From Cytobacillus firmus DS1 (lineage in GTDB: Bacteria > Bacillota > Bacilli > Bacillales > Cytobacillaceae): a stretch of DNA of 64,000 nt. Positions 55,567-64,000 of this stretch are shown here, one piece after another. The stretch covers positions 186,001 to 250,000 of the forward strand of contig NZ_APVL01000002.1 of the NCBI RefSeq assembly GCF_000565285.1. Reading direction: 5' to 3'. Below the pieces are notes generated by a model that did no database searches, was not told the DNA's origin, and saw only the letters and a program-made list of their open reading frames with translations. Position 1 is the first letter of the stretch; every line of letters starts with the position of its first letter. Both the position numbers and the translations under genes were made by a program.

Positions 55567-55593
55567 AAAAAAACAGCCCATGGCTGTTTTTTT

Positions 55594-55596
<3 letters not shown>
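55565..55596. terminator. Bidirectional terminator between yjbA and trpS
   Basis: AAACAGCC and GGCTGTTT pair around CAT, with A's before and a long T run after; it overlaps the trpS stop codon. Confidence 0.88.
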
Positions 55597-56595
<999 letters not shown>

Positions 56596-56664
56596 TTAAT
56601 CGGCTTAAAAAATCATGAATTGTCAGGCGTTGAAGAGAAGTTTTTGTCATGTAATCATAAAAAA

Positions 56665-56915
56665 GGCATAAAAAAGAACCATTCATCCCTATAAAATAGG
56701 GACGAATGGTCCGCGTTGCCACCCTAATTACTCAAAAAACTGAGTCACTCTGCCCTATGCAGAAAAACGCATAGGTCCCTGATAACGCAGGGAAGCGCCT
56801 GAAAAATTCAGAGGCTCAAAAGTCCATTCGATTTACCGGGCTGCCTGTTTTCACCTTCCACAGACTCTCTGCTAAACCCTGGGTAAATGTACTACTCTTT
56901 TTTCATTGCCGACAA
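56665..56915 (-). promoter_or_regulatory. T-box leader of trpS (tryptophan specifier)
   Basis: On the minus strand, the T-box core AGGGTGGCAACGCGG (56725–56711) is present, followed by a terminator stem (ACCATTCGTCCCT / AGGGATGAATGGT, 56710–56671) and a T run. Upstream, the stem I region starts with AGAGAGTC, and the specifier loop holds GAA-TGG-AC with TGG at 56826–56824, the Trp codon. Uncharged tRNA-Trp should favour the antiterminator. Confidence 0.93.
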
Positions 56916-57171
56916 GATAATTTAATTTTATTGTATTATATTATAAGGTAAACTATCCTGATACAAAAATCAAGCTCATAATAAGAAATTTAGGGTCTTT
57001 CTTATCCTGCAATTCAATGCTGTGTTTTACCAATATATAGGCGGAAATTCCTAGTGAAATAGCAAAATATCTTAAAAAGAAAAATTTTTTTATTATCTTC
57101 AAAATCTTAATTTATAAGACTTTTTGACGAAAAATGTCGTCCTTCAAGGAATTGCATGTACAAAAAGCCAC

Positions 57172-57200
57172 TTGCAATAAGTTTTTAAACTATTTATAAT
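57172..57200 (+). promoter_or_regulatory. Sigma-A promoter of the opp operon
   Basis: TTGCAA (57172–57177), 17-bp spacer, TATAAT (57195–57200). The start would be near 57207, some 320 bp before oppA. Confidence 0.7.
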
Positions 57201-57395
57201 AAACGTAACAAACATAATCTTTACGAATTTGTTACATTTAAAACAAAACTATATCACTCCAGATAGAGAGAATATGGTGCATATTTAGTAAGTTTATAGC
57301 TTACATATTATAGATTACTCTTTTTAATCTGAATTATCAGAATATAAGGATAATCTATCTTTAAGAGAATATAAACTTGCTTTTTTTGTTGCCTT

Positions 57396-57441
57396 TTAAA
57401 TAGTCTGCAAATTTTTTAAATTGAATTAACAGACTATTTAA
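57396..57441 (+). repeat. Perfect 12-bp inverted repeat in the opp leader
   Basis: TTAAATAGTCTG (57396–57407) and CAGACTATTTAA (57430–57441) are exact inverse copies around a 22-bp AT-rich loop that can pair further. There is no T run after it. It may be an mRNA stem or a protein-binding dyad. Confidence 0.75.
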
Positions 57442-57529
57442 GTAATATATCTGGGGCGCACAGTTGTGTTTTTTACGAAAGGCAAATGGTAAAGAGATTG
57501 TTTGAGGAAATTAATAGGGGGTTAATACC

Positions 57530-59176
57530 GTGAACAAAAGATTATCGATCTTTTTTAGCATGCTGCTTGTGCTAAGCATGTTCCTTGCTGCGTGCAGCGG
57601 CGGCGGAGACAATGCTGACGGCGGCGAAAAAGGCGGAGATGACGGCGAAAAGTCTGATGTACCGCAGGAGCTAAGAGTAAACATCAACACTGAACCACCA
57701 TCATTAAACCCAGGCTTAGCAGAAGATGCTACATCTGGTACAGTTCTTCGTCAGATTCTTGAAGGTTTGACTCGTATTGGAAAAGAAGGCAAGCCTGAAA
57801 ATGCAATGGCAGAAGATGTACAGATTTCTGAAGACCAAAAGACTTACACTTTCAAAATCCGTGATGCAGAGTGGTCTAATGGAGACCCTGTAACTGCTAA
57901 TGACTTTGTATATGCTTGGAAATGGGCGCTTGATCCAGCTAACAACTCAACATATGCATACCAGCTTTACTACATCGAAGGTGCTGAAGCAGCTAATACT
58001 GGCAAAGGATCACTTGATGCTGTAGGCGTTAAAGCAGTAGATGACAAAACTCTTGAAGTTAAGCTTGTTAACCCAACTCCATATTTCTTGGAATTGACAG
58101 CTTTCTATACTTACTTGCCGGTTAACAGCAAAGTTGCTGAAGCTAATCCAGAATGGGCAACTGATGCTGGTGAAAACTATACAACTAACGGACCTTTCCA
58201 TTTAACAGAATGGTCTCACAGCGATAAGATCGTTCTTGAAAAGAGCGAAACTTATTGGGATGCTGAATCAGTTAAGCTGGACAGCATTGAAATGATTATG
58301 ATTAATGATCCGAACACTGAATTATCAATGTTTGACAATGGCGAACTGGATTGGGCTGGAGCTCCTACTGGTGCACTTCCAACTGATGCTATGCAGGCTC
58401 TTAAAGATGATGGCCGTTTAGTAACAAACCCAATTGCAGGTATCTACAACTACAAATTCAATACAACTGTTGAACCTTTCAACAATGTTAATATTCGTAA
58501 GGCATTTGCACACGCTATAAACCGTCAGGAAATCATCGACAACATTCTTCAGGGTGAGCAGCTGCCAGCTATGGCGATTGTTCCTCCATCAATGTTCGAA
58601 GAAAATGAAAAAGGATATTTCCCTGACAATGATGTAGAAAAAGCAAAAGAATATTTACAAAAAGGTTTAGAAGAACTTGGATATAAAGATGCGTCTGAGC
58701 TTCCAGCTGTAACGCTTTCTTACAACACTTCCGAAGCTCACCAAAAGATTGCTCAGGCAATCCAGGATATGTGGAAGCAAAATCTTGGTGTTGAAGTAAC
58801 TCTAGATAATGCTGAGTGGAATGTATTCCTTGATAAAGTAAATCAAATGGATTACCAAGTGGCACGTATGGGCTGGCTAGGTGACTTTAACGACGCAATG
58901 AACTTCCTTGAAATGTATCGTGACGCCGATGGCGGAAACAATAATACCGGATGGGAAAGCAAAGAGTTCCAGGATCTGCTTGCTAAGTCTTCAACTGAAA
59001 CAGACCCTGAAGCTCGTCAGCAGCTATTAAAAGATGCTGAAGCAATCTTCATGGAAGATATGCCGGTAGCACCAATTTACTTCTACACTAATAACTGGGT
59101 ACAGGCTGATAACTTAAAAGATGTTGTTGTATCTGGTCTTGGTGATGTTCAGTACAAGTGGGCATACTTTGAATAA
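57530..59176 (+). CDS. oppA: Oligopeptide-binding lipoprotein OppA
   Basis: Family 5 binding lipoprotein for peptides, including signalling peptides in Bacillus. Lipobox LAAC with C22 and a Gly/Asp-rich linker; then 'LRVNINTEPPSLNPGLAEDAT', here split, and 'WSNGDPVTANDFVYAWKWAL'. It has 548 residues (B. subtilis OppA 545). It starts with GTG after TAGGGGG. Codon use here and in oppBCDF favours frequent codons, hinting at high expression. Confidence 0.95.
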   Translation: MNKRLSIFFSMLLVLSMFLAACSGGGDNADGGEKGGDDGEKSDVPQELRVNINTEPPSLNPGLAEDATSGTVLRQILEGLTRIGKEGKPENAMAEDVQISEDQKTYTFKIRDAEWSNGDPVTANDFVYAWKWALDPANNSTYAYQLYYIEGAEAANTGKGSLDAVGVKAVDDKTLEVKLVNPTPYFLELTAFYTYLPVNSKVAEANPEWATDAGENYTTNGPFHLTEWSHSDKIVLEKSETYWDAESVKLDSIEMIMINDPNTELSMFDNGELDWAGAPTGALPTDAMQALKDDGRLVTNPIAGIYNYKFNTTVEPFNNVNIRKAFAHAINRQEIIDNILQGEQLPAMAIVPPSMFEENEKGYFPDNDVEKAKEYLQKGLEELGYKDASELPAVTLSYNTSEAHQKIAQAIQDMWKQNLGVEVTLDNAEWNVFLDKVNQMDYQVARMGWLGDFNDAMNFLEMYRDADGGNNNTGWESKEFQDLLAKSSTETDPEARQQLLKDAEAIFMEDMPVAPIYFYTNNWVQADNLKDVVVSGLGDVQYKWAYFE

Positions 59177-59192
59177 AAAATATTGATTAAGA

Positions 59193-59230
59193 CGAAAGGT
59201 ATATGGGATTAATTGTCCCATATACCTTCG
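59193..59230 (+). terminator. Hairpin between oppA and oppB
   Basis: AAGGTATATGGGA and TCCCATATACCTT pair over 13 bp around TTAATTG. The sequence after it is CGTTTC, a poor T run, so partial termination or mRNA protection is likely. Confidence 0.8.
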
Positions 59231-59271
59231 TTTCTGATTAAGGCATAGTAATAAATTGGAGGTGTTTTACA

Positions 59272-60207
59272 ATGGCGAAATATATTGGAAAACGCTTGCT
59301 GTACATGATTCTGTCCTTATGGATGATCGTTACGGCAACTTTTTTCTTCATGCGCATTGCACCCGGAAACCCTTTTGCATCTGAGAAAAAACTTCCTCCC
59401 GAAATTGAGGCTAACCTGAATGCGCACTTTGGCCTGGACAAGCCTTGGTATGCACAATATTGGGAGTATCTTGTTCGTATCGTGAATTGGGATTTCGGCC
59501 CGTCATTTAAATACAAAAGTCAAACTGTTAACGACTTGATTAATGAAGGTTTCCCTGTTTCATTTCTTCTTGGAATGGAAGCCATTTTTATCGCCGTTGC
59601 AGTAGGAGTTCTTTTAGGAATTATTGCGGCATTAAAGCACAATAGATGGCCGGATTACACAGCAATGATTGTAGCTGTATTAGGTATCTCTGTACCTTCA
59701 TTTATCATGGCATCATTCCTGCAATATTTCCTGGCAATAAAAATGGGTATTTTCCCTGTAGCACGGTGGGAATCTTTTATGCACAGCGTCCTGCCAGCCG
59801 TGGCATTGGCATCAACACCAATGGCCTTCATTGCGAGGCTTACTCGTTCGAGCATGCTTGAAGTTCTGGCGAATGATTATATTAAGACTGCTAAATCAAA
59901 AGGTTTAAGCAGGGGAGTAATTACAGTAAAACACACGATTCGTAATGCCCTTTTACCAGTAGTAACTTATATGGGGCCACTGACAGCCGGTATTTTAACA
60001 GGAAGTTTCGTTATTGAAAGAATCTTCGGTATTCCTGGACTTGGTGCGCACTTTGTAACTAGTATCAACAACCGTGACTATACGGTCATAATGGGTGTAA
60101 CCGTTTTCTACAGTATTCTGTTGCTTGTATCTATTCTCCTTGTTGACATTGCATACGGAATCATCGACCCACGCATCAAACTTGCAGGCGGGAAGAAAGG
60201 AGAGTAA
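59272..60207 (+). CDS. oppB: Oligopeptide ABC importer permease OppB
   Basis: Six-span permease, 311 residues, the same as B. subtilis OppB. N-terminal '[21 protein letters not shown]' and '[14 protein letters not shown]' are OppB features; the EAA loop is '[23 protein letters not shown]' in parts. GGAGG lies before the ATG. It pairs with OppC two bases downstream. Confidence 0.95.
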   Translation: MAKYIGKRLLYMILSLWMIVTATFFFMRIAPGNPFASEKKLPPEIEANLNAHFGLDKPWYAQYWEYLVRIVNWDFGPSFKYKSQTVNDLINEGFPVSFLLGMEAIFIAVAVGVLLGIIAALKHNRWPDYTAMIVAVLGISVPSFIMASFLQYFLAIKMGIFPVARWESFMHSVLPAVALASTPMAFIARLTRSSMLEVLANDYIKTAKSKGLSRGVITVKHTIRNALLPVVTYMGPLTAGILTGSFVIERIFGIPGLGAHFVTSINNRDYTVIMGVTVFYSILLLVSILLVDIAYGIIDPRIKLAGGKKGE

Positions 60208-60209
60208 TT

Positions 60210-61124
60210 ATGCAGATTTCGAAAGATAAGTTTAAGTTAGTCGGAACACAGCTTGGTGAAGCTGAGAAAATTTCAAAACCAAGTCTTTCTTTCTGGAAGG
60301 ATGTATTTATTAGATTTCGAAAAAACAAGCTTGCCCTGTTTGGATTAGTGTTATTAGGTCTGCTGATCTTCATGGCAATCTTTGGACCATATATGACTCC
60401 ATATGATTATGCATCAAATGATCTAAGCAACAAAAATCAGGCTCCTTCTTCTGAACATTGGTTCGGAACGGATGATCTTGGTCGAGACATGTTTGCCCGT
60501 ACTTGGGAAGGTGCGCGAATTTCCATCTTCATCGGAGTTGCAGCGGCTGTAATTGATTTGATTATTGGTGTGCTTTGGGGCGGTATAGCAGGTTATAAAG
60601 GCGGACGCACAGACGAAGGAATGATGCGCTTTGCCGATATTTTATATGGTGTACCATATCTTTTATTAGTAATCTTGTTAATGGTTGTACTTGGACAGGG
60701 ATTGTCGACTATGATTATAGCCATGTCCATAACTGGATGGATCAATATGTCACGTATTGTCCGTGGTCAGGTGTTATCCCTTAAAAATCAGGAATATGTC
60801 CTGGCTGCCAAAACGCTTGGTGCGAATACAAGCCGGATTATGGCCAAACACTTAATTCCAAATTCAATGGGACCTATTCTAGTCACAATGACGCTGACTG
60901 TCCCTTCTGCAATTTTTACAGAAGCATTCCTAAGCTTCATTGGTCTTGGATTAACACCGCCGATTGCGAGCTGGGGAACAATGGCCAATGATGGACTTGC
61001 GGCTATGCGTTACTACCCATGGCGCTTATTCTTCCCTGCTGTGTTTATCTGCTTAACGATCTTTGCATTTAACGTGGTTGGCGACGGCTTGCGTGATGCT
61101 CTGGATCCAAGAATGCGTAAATAA
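60210..61124 (+). CDS. oppC: Oligopeptide ABC importer permease OppC
   Basis: Second permease, 304 residues. It shows the OppC N-terminal domain ('SFWKDVFIRFRKNKLALFG'), 'HWFGTDDLGRDMFARTWEG' and the EAA loop 'YVLAAKTLGANTSRIMAKHLIPN'. AAAGGAG precedes the ATG and lies in the end of oppB. Confidence 0.95.
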   Translation: MQISKDKFKLVGTQLGEAEKISKPSLSFWKDVFIRFRKNKLALFGLVLLGLLIFMAIFGPYMTPYDYASNDLSNKNQAPSSEHWFGTDDLGRDMFARTWEGARISIFIGVAAAVIDLIIGVLWGGIAGYKGGRTDEGMMRFADILYGVPYLLLVILLMVVLGQGLSTMIIAMSITGWINMSRIVRGQVLSLKNQEYVLAAKTLGANTSRIMAKHLIPNSMGPILVTMTLTVPSAIFTEAFLSFIGLGLTPPIASWGTMANDGLAAMRYYPWRLFFPAVFICLTIFAFNVVGDGLRDALDPRMRK

Positions 61125-61135
61125 GGAGTGAGAAC

Positions 61136-62203
61136 ATGGAAAAATTACTTGAAGTAAAAAATTTAGAAGTCTCATTCCAAACATATGGAGGTACAGTAAA
61201 AGCAGTCCGTGGAGTCAGCTTTGACCTTCATAAGGGAGAGACGCTTGCGATTGTTGGTGAATCAGGATCAGGCAAAAGTGTTACTTCCCAGTCTATTATG
61301 AAGTTAATACCTATGCCGCCAGGCCGAATTTCAGGCGGGCAAATCCTGCTAAGCGGTGAAGACATCGTACCCAAAACAGAAAAGCAAATGGAAAAGATCC
61401 GCGGTAAAGAAATCAGTATGATCTTTCAGGACCCAATGACATCATTAAATCCGACGATGCGAGTTGGAACACAGATAATGGAAGTGCTGATTAAACATCA
61501 GAATATGTCTAAAACTGATGCCAAAAACAGAGCAATTGAATTGCTGAGACTTGTTGGTATTCCGATGCCTGAGAAAAGGGTTAATCAATATCCTCATGAA
61601 TTCTCCGGCGGTATGAGACAGCGTGCGATGATTGCGATAGCCCTTGCTGCGAATCCAAAGCTGCTTATCGCTGATGAGCCAACAACTGCACTTGACGTTA
61701 CTATTCAGGCACAAATCCTGGAGCTTATGAAAGATCTGCAAAATAAAATGGATACATCCATTATCTTTATTACACATGACCTCGGTGTAGTGGCAAATGT
61801 TGCGGACCGGGTAGCTGTAATGTATGCTGGCCAGATTGTTGAAATGGGCACTGTAGATGAAATATTCTATGACCCGCGTCATCCTTATACTTGGGGATTG
61901 CTTGCATCCATGCCAAGCTTAGAAAATGATGAGAAGGCTGAATTAGCTGCTATTCCAGGGACACCTCCGGATCTGACGGATCCTCCAAAAGGAGACGCCT
62001 TTGCAGCCAGAAATCAATATGCACTTGCAATTGATTTTGAAGAGGAGCCGCCAATGTTCCAAATCTCAGAAACGCATTTTGCAAAAACATGGCTTCTTCA
62101 CCCGGATGCTCCAAAGGTTGAGCCGCCGGAAGCAGTAAAAAAACGTATGCGCCAGTTATCCTCCACTTTTGAAAAACCTGTAGTAGTTAAGGAGGGAAAA
62201 TAA
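61136..62203 (+). CDS. oppD: Oligopeptide ABC importer ATPase OppD
   Basis: ATPase with Walker A GESGSGKS, signature 'FSGGMRQRA' and Walker B '[12 protein letters not shown]'; 355 residues. The C-terminal oligopeptide domain is present but lacks the usual cysteine cluster ('KGDAFAARNQYALAIDFEEEP' in place of C…C…C), as in other Bacillus OppD proteins. AAGGAGTG precedes the ATG. Confidence 0.95.
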   Translation: MEKLLEVKNLEVSFQTYGGTVKAVRGVSFDLHKGETLAIVGESGSGKSVTSQSIMKLIPMPPGRISGGQILLSGEDIVPKTEKQMEKIRGKEISMIFQDPMTSLNPTMRVGTQIMEVLIKHQNMSKTDAKNRAIELLRLVGIPMPEKRVNQYPHEFSGGMRQRAMIAIALAANPKLLIADEPTTALDVTIQAQILELMKDLQNKMDTSIIFITHDLGVVANVADRVAVMYAGQIVEMGTVDEIFYDPRHPYTWGLLASMPSLENDEKAELAAIPGTPPDLTDPPKGDAFAARNQYALAIDFEEEPPMFQISETHFAKTWLLHPDAPKVEPPEAVKKRMRQLSSTFEKPVVVKEGK

Positions 62204-62205
62204 TA

Positions 62206-63141
62206 ATGGCAGAAAAATTACTCGAAATTAAAAACTTAAAACAGCATTTTAATGTAGGCCGTCCAAATATGGTAAAAGCAGTTGATGGGATTACTTTTGA
62301 TATTTATAAGGGCGAGACCCTTGGACTTGTTGGTGAGTCTGGCTGCGGCAAATCAACTACGGGACGGACTATTATCAGATTATACGATGCAACAGATGGT
62401 CAGGTTCTTTTTGAAGGTGAAGATGTTCACGGCAAAAAATCTGCAAAAGAACTGAAAAAGTTTAACCGGAAAATGCAAATGATCTTCCAGGATCCTTATG
62501 CTTCCTTAAACCCGCGTATGACGGTTGCCGATATTATTGCTGAAGGAATCGATATTCACGGCTTGGCAAAAAGCAAAAAGGAACGTATGGAGAGGGTTTA
62601 CGAACTTTTGGACACTGTCGGCTTGAACAAAGAACATGCTAACCGTTACCCTCATGAATTCTCTGGCGGACAGAGACAGCGTATCGGGATTGCCCGCGCG
62701 CTTGCTGTTGACCCTGATTTCATTATTGCTGATGAGCCAATTTCAGCATTGGACGTTTCCATTCAGGCTCAGGTAGTAAACCTTATGAAAAAACTGCAGC
62801 GTGAAAAAGGATTGACATACCTGTTTATCGCACATGATTTATCTATGGTTAAATACATCAGTGACCGCATCGGTGTTATGTACTTCGGTAATCTGGTTGA
62901 ACTTGCACCAGCTGAAGATTTATATAATAACCCTATGCATCCTTATACTCAATCACTGCTGTCAGCTATTCCGCTTCCAGATCCAGAAACGGAACGTTCC
63001 CGCAGAAGAAAATCTTATGATCCAGCAGTTCACAATTACAGTGACAATGAAAAGCTGGAAATGCGCGAAATAACACCTGGTCATTTTGTTTATTGCTCTG
63101 AAAAAGAGTATAACGAATTAAAAGCTAAATACGCCAAATAA
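62206..63141 (+). CDS. oppF: Oligopeptide ABC importer ATPase OppF
   Basis: Second ATPase: Walker A GESGCGKS, signature '[10 protein letters not shown]', Walker B 'FIIADEPISALD', 311 residues. AAGGAGG lies at the end of oppD, two bases separate the genes. It is the last gene of opp and is followed by a strong terminator. Confidence 0.95.
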   Translation: MAEKLLEIKNLKQHFNVGRPNMVKAVDGITFDIYKGETLGLVGESGCGKSTTGRTIIRLYDATDGQVLFEGEDVHGKKSAKELKKFNRKMQMIFQDPYASLNPRMTVADIIAEGIDIHGLAKSKKERMERVYELLDTVGLNKEHANRYPHEFSGGQRQRIGIARALAVDPDFIIADEPISALDVSIQAQVVNLMKKLQREKGLTYLFIAHDLSMVKYISDRIGVMYFGNLVELAPAEDLYNNPMHPYTQSLLSAIPLPDPETERSRRRKSYDPAVHNYSDNEKLEMREITPGHFVYCSEKEYNELKAKYAK

Positions 63142-63142
63142 C

Positions 63143-63174
63143 AAAAAACGATCTCGACTGAGATCGTTTTTTTT
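63143..63174 (+). terminator. Terminator of the opp operon
   Basis: AAAAAACGATCTC and GAGATCGTTTTTT form a 13-bp stem with a GACT loop and a T run. Confidence 0.93.
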
Positions 63175-63513
63175 CATCCTGGAAAAGTAAATGTTCGCTA
63201 TAAAGGAATTACCAAGATGTAAATTACCCAGTCAAATATGTAGAGAGTGGAAATTCTCTTTAACACTTTTAATCGCTAATGTATACTTTTCTATATAATA
63301 CATCATTTTCCGGAATATTACTATGAGAATTTTCAATTATTAATATTTTTCCGTCAATTTGTTTATTTAAACAAGATTTTGATATTTTTTCATAAAATTG
63401 GTTTAAAGAACACTTATAAAGATAATTTAGTATAAAGATAGTTCTTAATTCTTTGAGAAAATTTTATAATAAAGGTATCAAGCAGAATACTAAGAAAAGG
63501 GGGGCATAACATG
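63175..63513. other. AT-rich intergenic region before the last gene
   Basis: This 339-bp stretch has no gene I can support. TATAAT at 63465–63470 with a weak TTCTTA 17 bp upstream may be the promoter of the hydrolase gene. No strong inverted repeat was seen. Confidence 0.5.
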
Positions 63514-64000
63514 TGAACAAGACATTAAAGTTAGGTGCAGCCTTAATGTTAGTATCAGCTTTATTCATACCAGCCGAACCAGGTGAAGCAAAAGAACAGG
63601 AAAATAAGGAAACAGGACAAAATCCTCAAAGAGAGCATATTTCACTTGTGAAGACCCTTCCTGAAAAAGTAAGCCGTTTTCAATTTGATTCCGGCTATCA
63701 TTTTCAGTATCCAGATGCTGTAAGGGGTATATATGTCACGGGACATTCAGCAGGGGGTGAAAAATTAAATAAATTAGTGAAATTGATGGATGATACCGAT
63801 TTGAATGCGATGGTAATTGATATTAAGGACGATTGGGGTAACCTTACGTATATTCCAGAAGACAAATCACCATACACTGATATCGGAAAGCCTTACATAA
63901 AGGATCCCAAAAATGTCTTGAAAACCATGGAAGAAAAGCAAATTTATCCGATTGCACGGGTAGTCGTTTTCAAGGATTCTGTTCTTGCGAATAAAAAGCC
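63514..64000 (+). CDS. Secreted putative glycosyl hydrolase (DUF4015 type), 5' part
   Basis: The gene runs off the window; 162 codons are visible. It starts with GTG, eight bases after AAGGGGGG; the ATG at 63512 is followed by TGA and cannot be used. Residues 1–26 form a signal peptide. From about residue 73 the sequence 'RGIYVTGHSAGGEKLNKL' and 'MVIDIKDDWGNLTY' fits the putative glycosyl hydrolase family PF13200/DUF4015, with the D-x-K-D core near the first strands. Substrate unknown, possibly cell-wall glycan. Confidence 0.8.

Larger units (their letters stand above)
56916..57529. other. Long AT-rich intergenic region, trpS promoter and opp leader
   Basis: This 614-bp stretch has no gene I can support. 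It holds the start of the trpS transcript on the left (a minus-strand TATAAT lies near 56935–56950), the opp promoter at 57172–57200 and a 5' leader of about 320 nt with nested inverted repeats: AAGTTTATA (57290) with TATAAACTT (57370), TAGATTA (57311) with TAATCTA (57351), and the 12-bp pair at 57396/57430. Confidence 0.6.

Noticed and set aside
57405-57435. CodY site in the opp leader
   Set aside because: AATTTTTTAAATT resembles the CodY motif only loosely (several mismatches) in a very AT-rich region.
61445-61882. 145-codon minus-strand frame
   Set aside because: Antisense shadow of oppD, rich in His/Cys/Asn as expected for a reverse reading.
63512-63517. ATG as start of the terminal gene
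   Set aside because: It is followed at once by TGA; the overlapping GTG two bases later opens the long frame.

Overview
The window is ordinary low-GC Bacillaceae chromosome, not phage or plasmid. Gene content and order follow the Bacillus subtilis asnO–yisQ … yitK/L/S/T–ipi–yitU/V/W … argCJBD-carAB-argF … yjzC–yjzD–yjaU–yjaV–med–comZ–fabHA–fabF–yjaZ–appDFABC–yjbA–trpS–oppABCDF segment closely (gene order recalled, not searched). Strong AGGAGG ribosome binding sites, sigma-A type promoters, rho-independent terminators between convergent genes, a T-box leader and CtsR/FapR/ARG-box motifs all fit. Blocks absent from that place in B. subtilis (a maltodextrin locus, an anaerobic/molybdenum-cofactor module, uppP and clpB) point to another genus of the family such as Cytobacillus, Mesobacillus or a relative; this is inference. 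No rRNA, tRNA, CRISPR, transposase or prophage genes were seen.

Layout. 1–2.8 kb: 3' part of an asparagine synthase and a MATE exporter. 2.9–11.5 kb: starch/maltodextrin locus with an intracellular maltogenic amylase (minus strand), a binding protein, two permeases, a membrane-anchored extracellular alpha-amylase and a LacI-family regulator, with several LacI/CcpA-type operators. Polymer is cut outside the cell, maltodextrins enter by the ABC importer (ATPase elsewhere) and are cut inside. 11.5–20.5 kb: conserved yit-type genes (SDR, GNAT, YajQ, CvfB, DegV, YitT, secreted BsuPI/Gmad2 protein, HAD phosphatase, hydrolase, DUF59 protein), two short unlisted genes and one Bacillaceae repeat element.

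20.5–27.5 kb: anaerobiosis module with a radical SAM/SPASM protein, Fnr, MoaA, a RIC/ScdA iron-sulfur repair protein, MoeA, MobB and a YwiC-like membrane protein. Four promoters here carry an Fnr-type dyad centred exactly 41.5 bp upstream of the predicted start site, each followed by a -10 hexamer at the expected position. This is the clearest unlabelled signal in the window and makes the uncharacterised radical SAM gene a probable member of the Fnr regulon.

27.6–37.1 kb: complete arginine operon argC-J-B-D-carA-carB-argF with two candidate ARG boxes. 37.2–48.4 kb: uppP, yjzC, clpB (CtsR box), yjzD, yjaU, yjaV, med, comZ, a repeat-containing small protein, fabH-fabF (FapR-like box), and yjaZ, whose start codon appears to be frameshifted. 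48.5–63.2 kb: two oligopeptide ABC importer operons (app and opp) flanking yjbA and trpS; trpS has a T-box with a TGG specifier. The window ends inside a secreted putative glycosyl hydrolase gene. In all three importer operons the binding-protein gene is followed by a stable hairpin before the permease genes, probably setting subunit ratios.
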